Below are positions 6,659 to 11,794 of a DNA stretch of 11,794 nt, piece after piece. Below the pieces are notes generated by a model, which was not told the DNA's origin, searched no databases, and saw nothing but the letters and a program-made list of their open reading frames with translations. The first letter of the stretch is position 1. Every line of letters begins with the position of its first letter. This DNA comes from Fimbriimonadaceae bacterium (GTDB taxonomy: Bacteria; Armatimonadota; Fimbriimonadia; Fimbriimonadales; Fimbriimonadaceae): assembly GCA_022402505.1 (NCBI GenBank), contig JAKRSE010000284.1, forward strand, positions 1 through 11,794, in the 5' to 3' direction. The translations under genes were made by a program, and so were the position numbers.

Positions 6659-7930
6659 ATGATCAGTTCACTCCTCGCCCTCGCCATCTTTTCGTCTGAA
6701 TCAGCCGCCCCGCCGAAGGTCGAACTCCGGGGCGACTTCCAGTCCGGCTTCCGACTGCTCCGCAACGGCCAGCCCTTCTTTGTGAACGGCATCGGCTACG
6801 GCGGCGGCGGTCCGGCTGGAGGCTTGGAGGCCGCCCGGGCGATGGGGGCCAACGCCTTCCGAACCTGGGGCGCGGATCAGCTGCCGGACGTTCTGCCGCA
6901 GGCCCAGCGGCACGGATTCCATGTTCTGGCCGGCCTCTGGCTCGGTCATGAGCGGCACGGGTTCAGCTACAACGATCCGGCCCAGTTGAACCGCCAGCGA
7001 GAGGAGGTCCGGCAGGCGGTCCTCAGGTGGAAGGACCATCCGTCCATCTTCGCCTGGGGGCTCGGGAACGAGATGGAAGGCTTCGACGGCGGCGCCCACC
7101 CGCGCATCTGGCGGCACATCGAAGAGCTGGCCCAGATGGTCAAGCGGCTCGATCCCAACCGCCCGGTGGTGACGGTCGTCGCGGAGATCAATCCGGAGAA
7201 GGTCAAGGCGATGAACGAGCTGGCTCCCAGCATCGACATCATCGGGATCAACAGCTACGGCGGAGCCGGGTCGGTTTCCCGCCGATGGCGCGAGTTTGGC
7301 GGCCGCCGTCCGTACATGCTCACCGAATTCGGACCGGTGGGGCAGTGGGAGCTGCCGAAGAATGAATGGGGGGTCAACACCGAGTTCACCTCCACCGAGA
7401 AGGCTGAACAGTATCGTCGCCACTACAAGGGGGGTGTCGCCGACGATCCGAAGCTGGCCTTGGGAGGGTTCGCCTTCCTTTGGGGGTGGAAGCAGGAGGT
7501 GACCCACACCTGGTACGCCATGCGCCTGAAGACGGGCGAGACCGTGGCCTCGGCCGACGTGATGAGCGAGTTCTGGACCGGCAAGAAGCCGGAACACCTC
7601 AGCCCGGTGATCACCCGGTTCGAGGCCGAGGGCCCCGTTCAGGTGAAGGTCGGCGGGGAAGTGCGGGTTCGGCTGGAGGCGTCGGACCCGGACGGCGACC
7701 CGCTGACCTACGAGTGGAAGCTCTATGACGAGGCGGTTGAGCTGAAGAGCGGAGGCGACGAGGAGGAGCGGCGGGCCACCCGTCCGGGAGCTCTCGTCTC
7801 CGGCGGCTCAAACGGCGCCGTCTTCACCACCCGAGGTCTGACTCCGGCCAACTATCGCATCTTCCTGGTGATCCGGGACGGCCGAGGCAAGGCGGCGACG
7901 GCCAATCTTCCGATCCGGGTTCTTCCCTGA
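6659..7930 (+). CDS. Exported clan GH-A glycosidase-like protein, tandem copy 2
   Basis: This 423-aa paralogue of the preceding gene has the same order of parts: leader MISSLLALAIFSSESAA, barrel, then C-terminal Ig/PKD-like domain. E138 in GLGNEMEGF is the predicted acid/base and E223 in MLTEFGPVG the nucleophile. Shared blocks include NAFRTWGAD, WLGHERHGF, IGINSYGG, FLWGWKQEVTHTWY and SADVMSEFWTG; the last is encoded by a 32-base stretch identical in the two genes (6269-6300 and 7550-7581). The C-terminal domain keeps the acidic DPDGDPLTYEW loop (D343, D345, D347), a likely calcium site that copy 1 has lost. The ATG follows the copy 1 stop after one codon (TGA-ACA-ATG) with no ribosome binding site of its own, so its translation is probably coupled. 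A strong hairpin follows the stop. Both copies appear catalytically intact, which argues for diverged specificity rather than decay. Confidence 0.88.
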   Translation: MISSLLALAIFSSESAAPPKVELRGDFQSGFRLLRNGQPFFVNGIGYGGGGPAGGLEAARAMGANAFRTWGADQLPDVLPQAQRHGFHVLAGLWLGHERHGFSYNDPAQLNRQREEVRQAVLRWKDHPSIFAWGLGNEMEGFDGGAHPRIWRHIEELAQMVKRLDPNRPVVTVVAEINPEKVKAMNELAPSIDIIGINSYGGAGSVSRRWREFGGRRPYMLTEFGPVGQWELPKNEWGVNTEFTSTEKAEQYRRHYKGGVADDPKLALGGFAFLWGWKQEVTHTWYAMRLKTGETVASADVMSEFWTGKKPEHLSPVITRFEAEGPVQVKVGGEVRVRLEASDPDGDPLTYEWKLYDEAVELKSGGDEEERRATRPGALVSGGSNGAVFTTRGLTPANYRIFLVIRDGRGKAATANLPIRVLP

Positions 7931-7940
7931 ACCTTTGGTC

Positions 7941-7977
7941 CGGCGGGATCGGGGGTGCAACCCTCCCGATCCCGCCG
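7941..7977 (+). terminator. Strong 13-bp hairpin after the glycosidase pair
   Basis: The arms CGGCGGGATCGGG (7941-7953) and CCCGATCCCGCCG (7965-7977) are perfect complements around an 11-base loop that can itself form a GGT/ACC pairing. It starts 10 bases after the stop of tandem copy 2. No T-tract follows, so it is not a textbook intrinsic terminator. It could act as a terminator in a high-GC host, as a barrier protecting the 3' end of the upstream message, or as an attenuating structure directly before the next gene, whose GTG at 7979 is one base beyond it. Confidence 0.6.
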
Positions 7978-7978
7978 C

Positions 7979-9034
7979 GTGAGAGTCTCTGTGATGTGGC
8001 TGATCTCGGCGATTCTCCTCTTCGCGGCTGGGGCCGAACCTGAAACCCTGCGAGTGCCTGACTTTCCCCGCCGCGAACTCAGCTCGCCGATGATGGGCCT
8101 GGCGATCAACGTGCCCGACGGGGGAGGAGCCCAGGAGCTTCTTGATGCGGCTCACGAAGCCCGGCGGACCGGGTTCAACCTGTTGCCCAAAAGCATCAAG
8201 TGGAGCGACGTGGAGCCCGGCGGCTTCGGAAAGGTTGCCGAGGACATGAAGTTCCACACGTTCATGGGCTTCTACACCCCGGTCACGCTTCAGACGATCG
8301 ACACGAACAACAAGACGGTTCCGGCCGATCTGATGGGGAAGGCCTGGGATGATCCTGAGATGCTTGCCCGTTGGGAAGCCTTCCTGGAGAGGTTCATCGA
8401 AGCCCTTCCCGCCGACACGCTGGCCCTGAGTCTCGGCAACGAAGTGGACATTCGGCTGCGGATGAAGCCGGAGGAGATCGAGGGCTACCTGAAGTTCTTG
8501 GCTCACGGTCGGCGGGTGGTGAACCGCCTCCGCCCGACCCTGCCCCTCGGCGTGACCACGACCTACGAGGGGGTTCTTCAGTCGCCGGAGTTGGTGGATC
8601 GGCTTCAGGCCGGGGCGGACACGGTCTTCATGACCTACTACCTGAACCACGGCGGCACGATGAAGGTGGAGGGCGAGGTGGCGGAGGCCTTCTCGGCGAT
8701 GGTTCGAGTCGCGGGACGCCGCCCGGTGATGATGCAGGAGGTCGGCTGCCCGGCTTCCGCTGCGGCGGGGAGTTCTGAGGCGAAGCAGGCGGCGTTCTTC
8801 ACCGAGACCTTTCGGGCGATCCGAAGGCACCGGGCCCAGCTCGCCGGGGTGTCGCTGTTCATCCAGTACGACTTCACTCCGGCCCAGCTGAAGGATCTGA
8901 CCGCCTACTACGGCCTCGACGCACCGGATTTCGTGGCCTTCCTGAATTCGCTCGGCCTGAAGCGGACCGACGGAACCCATCGGCCCGCCTGGGATGTCGT
9001 CCGGCGCGAGATGGCGTCGATGACCGCCCCGTAG
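7979..9034 (+). CDS. Exported (beta/alpha)8-barrel glycosidase-like protein
   Basis: This 351-aa predicted secreted protein is unlike the two tandem copies in detail but of the same clan GH-A type. The leader MRVSVMWLISAILLFAAGAEP has a basic residue, a hydrophobic core and a plausible AGA cleavage site. Barrel landmarks are SLGNEVD with E155 as likely acid/base and MMQEVGCP with E254 as likely nucleophile, about 100 residues apart as expected. NLLPKSIKWSDVEP near the N-terminus and VTTTYEG in the middle look like substrate-cleft strands. There is no C-terminal Ig-like domain. I cannot place it in a numbered GH family; GH53- or Asl1-like enzymes are loose comparisons. GTG at 7979 is chosen because it gives the best leader and lies outside the hairpin; ATG at 7994 is nearly as good, and GTG at 7955 sits inside the hairpin loop. 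Function as a hydrolase is inferred from motif positions, not from a close match. Confidence 0.75.
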   Translation: MRVSVMWLISAILLFAAGAEPETLRVPDFPRRELSSPMMGLAINVPDGGGAQELLDAAHEARRTGFNLLPKSIKWSDVEPGGFGKVAEDMKFHTFMGFYTPVTLQTIDTNNKTVPADLMGKAWDDPEMLARWEAFLERFIEALPADTLALSLGNEVDIRLRMKPEEIEGYLKFLAHGRRVVNRLRPTLPLGVTTTYEGVLQSPELVDRLQAGADTVFMTYYLNHGGTMKVEGEVAEAFSAMVRVAGRRPVMMQEVGCPASAAAGSSEAKQAAFFTETFRAIRRHRAQLAGVSLFIQYDFTPAQLKDLTAYYGLDAPDFVAFLNSLGLKRTDGTHRPAWDVVRREMASMTAP

Positions 9035-9055
9035 CCGCAGGCGTCTGCGACGGCT
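9033..9055. terminator. Possible hairpin between convergent genes
   Basis: AGCCG-CAG (9033-9040) can pair with CTG (9045-9047) and CGGCT (9051-9055) around the loop GCGT, with a three-base bulge. It lies in the 27-base gap between the stop of the third glycosidase-like gene and the stop of the RACo-like gene, where a bidirectional terminator would be expected. The stem is short and has no T-tract, so the call is tentative. Confidence 0.3.
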
Positions 9056-9061
9056 CGCCGG

Positions 9062-10618
9062 TCAATCCAAGGCGAGGCAGTCGATGAAGGCGTCCTCGAA
9101 GTCGGGGTCCTGGTTCAATTCGATGACTTCCAGGCGGTCGGCGGCGGACTGCATCTCGGCCGCCGAGCTTCGGTCCACCAGGGCCAGGTAGGCGCCGCCG
9201 AGCGAGCTGTTGCCGACCGGATCGATCTGCTCCGGCCGGAACCCGGGAAGGAGCCCGCAGTCGATGGCGTTCTGACGATTCAGATGCATCCCGAACCCGC
9301 CGGCCAGAGTGAGGGTTTCGATGTCCGACGGGAGGGCGCCGACTCGGTTCAGGAGGGTCTGGATTCCGGCGGCGATGGCGGCCTTCGCCTGCAGGAGGGC
9401 GGCGACATCCGGCTCGCTGACGACGATCTCCCGCTTGCCGAGGCCGAGGGCGACGACGCACTCCCGACCGTAGGCAGAGGGTCGAACCTGCGCCACGTCG
9501 GCGGCGAATCGGCCCGCCGAGGTGAGCAACCCCACCCGCCGAGCTTCGGCCAGAAAGTCGATGTAGGCCGAGCCGCAGAGCCCGATCGGCCGGCCCGCGG
9601 CCTGACCGCCGATCACGTCGAGGTCGATCTGAAGCTCCTCGGTTGAGGACCGATGCATCCGGATCGCCGAGATCGCTCCCTCGCCGGCGCGGACCCCCGA
9701 GGAGAGGCCCGACCCCTCGAAGGCGGGACCGGCGGCGGTGGCGCAGCCGATCAGCTCGAGCCCGCCGCCGGCGACCATCTCCCCATTCGTGCCGACATCC
9801 ACGAAGAGACGGGCTCCGGACCCGTAGGCGAACCCGGTGGAGACCAGGCCGGCCACGACATCGGCTCCGACGTAGGCCGATGCACCGGGCAGGGCGACCA
9901 CCGGGCAGCTCCAAGGAAGCCCCAGGTCCTCGGCCCGGACCTCCCGGGCCTCCAGAAACTCAGGCCGGAAGGGCACGGCGCCCATGCCGCTCGGGTCGAT
10001 TCCCAGGGCCAGGTGGAGCATGGTCGTGTTCCCGGCGAGAACGATCCCTGCCGGCGTGGAGCCTTCGGGAAGAGCCTGCCGGATCAGCGGCTCCAGGGTC
10101 CTCGAGACCAGGGTCTGCTGCATCCGGCCGACCATCTGGGGATCGACCAGGCATTGGCTGATTCGGGTGAGCACGTCGTCGCCCAGCTCCATCTGGCGGT
10201 TGAAATCGGCCGCCTTCCCGACGGTCCGCCCGGTCGCCAGATCGACGGCCAGAACGGCCACCGTACTCGTGCCGACATCGACCGCGATTCCGACCGCAGG
10301 GGCAGGAAAGAGAGGGTCCAGGGCCAGCGGCACTCCGATCCGAAAGCCCGATTCCACCTGCGGGCTTCGGCTCAACACGCTGGAGGCGGGCACATGGACG
10401 ATCAGCCCGTCTTCCACCCGGCACCGGCAGGCCTGCTCGGGGCGAGGGCCGTCGCCTCGGTCGACTTCGACCAGGCAGGCCCGGCAGAGCCCGCGTTCGC
10501 CGCACCGAGTGTTCAGCGAGAGTCCCTTCTGCCGGAGAAGTCGGGTCAGGGAGTCTCCCAGATGGCCGCCGGCATCCAGAAAGTGGGTTCGGTCTGGGAA
10601 ACGGACCTCAATCGGCAG
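9062..10618 (-). CDS. RACo-like protein: 2Fe-2S ferredoxin plus ASKHA ATPase domain (DUF4445), non-canonical start
   Basis: Proteins of this type (RACo/RamA-like reductive activators) use ATP hydrolysis and an iron-sulfur cluster to return the cobalt of corrinoid proteins to the active Co(I) state. The 518-aa reading has a ferredoxin domain with C39-x5-C45-x2-C48 and C64 (RCGERGLCRAC...QACRC), a linker, then an ASKHA nucleotide-binding fold: DVGTSTV from 114, GNTTM 196-200, DVGTNGE 274-280, GPAFEG 297-302 and AGGFG 439-443. The ferredoxin codons are open, but no ATG, GTG or TTG lies between the in-frame stop (10625-10627) and GTG 10417 (codon 68). Starting at 10417 would delete the cluster domain. 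CTG at 10618 gives MPIEVRFPD, with GAGGTGATC 7 bases upstream; ATT at 10612, overlapping the DUF1638 stop, is the alternative. The reading overlaps the DUF1638 gene by 11 bases, implying translational coupling. No corrinoid protein is visible nearby. Confidence 0.88.
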   Translation of the reverse strand: MPIEVRFPDRTHFLDAGGHLGDSLTRLLRQKGLSLNTRCGERGLCRACLVEVDRGDGPRPEQACRCRVEDGLIVHVPASSVLSRSPQVESGFRIGVPLALDPLFPAPAVGIAVDVGTSTVAVLAVDLATGRTVGKAADFNRQMELGDDVLTRISQCLVDPQMVGRMQQTLVSRTLEPLIRQALPEGSTPAGIVLAGNTTMLHLALGIDPSGMGAVPFRPEFLEAREVRAEDLGLPWSCPVVALPGASAYVGADVVAGLVSTGFAYGSGARLFVDVGTNGEMVAGGGLELIGCATAAGPAFEGSGLSSGVRAGEGAISAIRMHRSSTEELQIDLDVIGGQAAGRPIGLCGSAYIDFLAEARRVGLLTSAGRFAADVAQVRPSAYGRECVVALGLGKREIVVSEPDVAALLQAKAAIAAGIQTLLNRVGALPSDIETLTLAGGFGMHLNRQNAIDCGLLPGFRPEQIDPVGNSSLGGAYLALVDRSSAAEMQSAADRLEVIELNQDPDFEDAFIDCLALD

Positions 10619-11345
10619 GGCGGATCACCTCATCGTCGGCGGTCATTCGGGCGGTCTGGCCAGGCTGCAGAACCAGAAACTCCTCCGAGGACCACTTGCC
10701 GCGGAGCAGCCGGGCGATCATCTCAAGCGAACCGGCGAGGCGGTCGTACCGCCAGCCAAGCCACTCGGCGCAGCTCCGCGTGTGCTCGGCCTCGGCTTCG
10801 ACCGGGCCCACCCCGGTGTCGATGAAGGCGGCCCGGTCGTACTCCTGCATCCAGGCGGTCTCGGACTCCATCAGGTACTCGGCGTTGTCCTCGCCGTAGA
10901 GCTCGGTGTATCTCTCCTTGAGCCCGCGATGCCGCTTCGGGCCGGGCGGGACGTGGTGGCGGTTCCAGCCGACGCTGTACCAATAGGTGGCCGGGTTCTG
11001 GGCGATCTGCTCCCGGTGCCGCTTCCGCGAGCCCAGAAGCAGGGCGATGCAGTCGTGGGTCTTCGGGATGATGAGGCGGGCTCGGCGGGTTCGGACGCCT
11101 TCGATCCCCCGGCTGCAGAGACCGTAGCCGAGGAGGATTTCGTCCGGGCTCTCCTCCGATTCGGCCAGGTCCACCGCCTTCTGCAGCTCGGATCGCAGCT
11201 CGGCCGGGTCGTTGTGGAGGCCCTGCGGCATCGGTCGAAGGATCGGCGGGCAGGGCAGACCCGCCACGACGGCCCGCACCTCGTCCTCCATGACGCGGCA
11301 AAAGATCAGAACCCGTTTCGGCGGCGGAAGGCTGCCGGGAGACAT
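10608..11345 (-). CDS. DUF1638 family protein
   Basis: This 245-aa soluble protein belongs to the DUF1638 family, whose biochemical role is not established as far as I know. The family signature is clear: VLIFCRVMEDEV near the N-terminus, ILLGYGLCSRGIEGV (70-84), IPKTHDCIALLLGSR (93-107) and NPATYWYSVGW (117-127). C16, C77 and H97-D98-C99 are candidate metal or cofactor ligands. In archaea and anaerobic bacteria DUF1638 genes are often next to corrinoid methyltransferases and RACo-like activators, and here too the next gene on the same strand is RACo-like and overlaps this one. The ATG at 11345 is the only good start; there is no Shine-Dalgarno sequence, but CAGACT lies 8 bases upstream (11354-11359, minus strand) as a weak -10-like hexamer. 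The C-terminus (DDEVIRPAD) also encodes the apparent ribosome binding site of the following gene. Confidence 0.9.
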   Translation of the reverse strand: MSPGSLPPPKRVLIFCRVMEDEVRAVVAGLPCPPILRPMPQGLHNDPAELRSELQKAVDLAESEESPDEILLGYGLCSRGIEGVRTRRARLIIPKTHDCIALLLGSRKRHREQIAQNPATYWYSVGWNRHHVPPGPKRHRGLKERYTELYGEDNAEYLMESETAWMQEYDRAAFIDTGVGPVEAEAEHTRSCAEWLGWRYDRLAGSLEMIARLLRGKWSSEEFLVLQPGQTARMTADDEVIRPAD

Positions 11346-11442
11346 CTCGTCTGAGTCTGACAGAGATCATCTGGCCGGAAAGTTGACTTCGCCGTCCATC
11401 CGGGGCCGGCTGTTCGGATCGGGGTTGTGCCAGAGTCGCACA

Positions 11443-11794
11443 ATGGATTGGCAGGTCGGGCGAGGCGAGAGTCCGGACGAATGGCATCCGGCCGAGGTGC
11501 CCGGAGCGGTCCAGCTGGACTGGGCTCGGGCTCAGGGATGGCCGGAGTGGTGGAAGGGGCAGAACCATCGACTCTTCGAGGGGCTGGAAGACTCGGTCTG
11601 GACGCTCCGCACGATCCTGCCCCCCGACCCCGCGCCTCGGGTCATGCGGTTCGAAGGGATCGACGACGCGCGGCCGATCCTGGTTTCCGGCGACGTCGTG
11701 CATCTCGGATCGGGTCCGCTCACTCCGGTCGAAGTGGAGATTCCCGCGTCTCCGGAGGCCGAGGTGGAGGTCCGGGCCATTCTCCATCCGGCAC
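11443..11794 (+). CDS. GH2 beta-mannosidase-like protein, N-terminal fragment (runs off window)
   Basis: The frame is open from ATG 11443 to the window end, giving 117 codons. The sequence WHPAEVPGAVQLDWARAQGW followed by WWKGQN, FEGLEDSVWTLRT and MRFEGIDDARPILVSG reads like the N-terminal sugar-binding jelly-roll domain of GH2 beta-mannosidases, which have VPGxV near the start, then Y/W-G-x-N, E-x-x-W-x-Y/L-R-T and F-E-G-I-D. There is no signal peptide, so a cytoplasmic enzyme is likely. The catalytic barrel is outside the window, so activity cannot be judged. No ribosome binding site is seen; CAGAGT lies six bases before the ATG (11431-11436) and TTGACT at 11383-11388, but together they do not form a convincing promoter. 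It is divergent from the DUF1638 gene, with 97 bases between the starts. Confidence 0.75.
   Translation, partial: MDWQVGRGESPDEWHPAEVPGAVQLDWARAQGWPEWWKGQNHRLFEGLEDSVWTLRTILPPDPAPRVMRFEGIDDARPILVSGDVVHLGSGPLTPVEVEIPASPEAEVEVRAILHPA

Noticed and set aside
7955..7978. GTG at 7955 as start of the third glycosidase-like gene
   Set aside because: It lies in the loop of a strong hairpin and adds an Arg/Ser-rich extension before an already good signal peptide.
7808..8980. 390-aa minus-strand frame under the third glycosidase-like gene
   Set aside because: Shadow frame without recognisable motifs, rich in Arg, Gly and His; the plus strand has a signal peptide and barrel motifs.
10415..10417. GTG at 10417 as start of the RACo-like gene
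   Set aside because: It would remove a complete in-frame 2Fe-2S domain with all four cysteines and has no ribosome binding site.
9653..11354. Overlapping plus-strand frames of 390 and 456 aa under the RACo-like and DUF1638 genes
   Set aside because: Antisense to two genes with firm family signatures; no domain pattern in their own translation.
11383..11411. TTGACT as -35 of a promoter for the right-edge GH2-like gene
   Set aside because: No acceptable -10 hexamer occurs 16-18 bases downstream.
1..11794. CRISPR array, tRNA/rRNA, insertion sequence, integron or phage genes
   Set aside because: No regularly spaced repeats, tRNA-like folds, transposase or integrase motifs, or terminal inverted repeats were seen; the only long direct repeat is the paralogous glycosidase pair.

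Overview
The window is a compact, GC-rich bacterial chromosome segment with ten supportable protein genes, two of them cut by the window edges. There is no rRNA, tRNA, CRISPR array, insertion sequence or integrase. The coding density, strong third-position GC, poor use of Shine-Dalgarno sequences, possible near-leaderless promoters, and exported clan GH-A enzymes with C-terminal Ig/PKD-like domains suggest a free-living heterotroph. Armatimonadota (Fimbriimonadia-like) or a neighbouring phylum is a guess from general flavour only; nothing here fixes the taxonomy.

Layout, left to right. (1) Positions 1-2013, minus strand: an M3-family oligoendopeptidase (pepF-like) followed by the start of leuC, 21 bases apart. 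(2) Positions 2072-3903, plus strand: tyrosyl-tRNA synthetase with an unusual HIGH motif, then a 198-aa conserved protein of unknown function. (3) A 172-base spacer without a recognisable gene. (4) Positions 4076-5272, minus strand: an acyl-CoA dehydrogenase. (5) Positions 5372-9034, plus strand: three exported (beta/alpha)8-barrel glycosidase-like proteins. The first two are tandem paralogues separated by a single codon in the same frame. The third is distinct and lies beyond a strong 13-bp hairpin. A perfect 12-bp palindrome of LacI-family operator type lies just before the first gene. (6) Positions 9062-11345, minus strand: a DUF1638 protein followed by a RACo-like protein (2Fe-2S ferredoxin plus ASKHA ATPase) whose iron-sulfur domain is intact but has no ATG, GTG or TTG start. 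(7) Position 11443 onward, plus strand: the N-terminus of a GH2 beta-mannosidase-like protein.

Functionally, the middle block reads as a small carbohydrate-degradation locus, probably sugar-controlled through a LacI-type repressor encoded elsewhere; the GH2-like gene at the right edge may belong to the same theme. DUF1638 plus RACo normally keeps company with corrinoid-dependent methyltransferases, but no corrinoid protein or methyltransferase is visible here. The remaining genes (leuC, pepF, tyrS, acyl-CoA dehydrogenase) are housekeeping or catabolic. The points most worth a second look are the TLGW signature of TyrRS, the non-canonical start of the RACo-like gene, the same-frame glycosidase pair with its operator-like palindrome, and the orphan DUF1638-RACo module.
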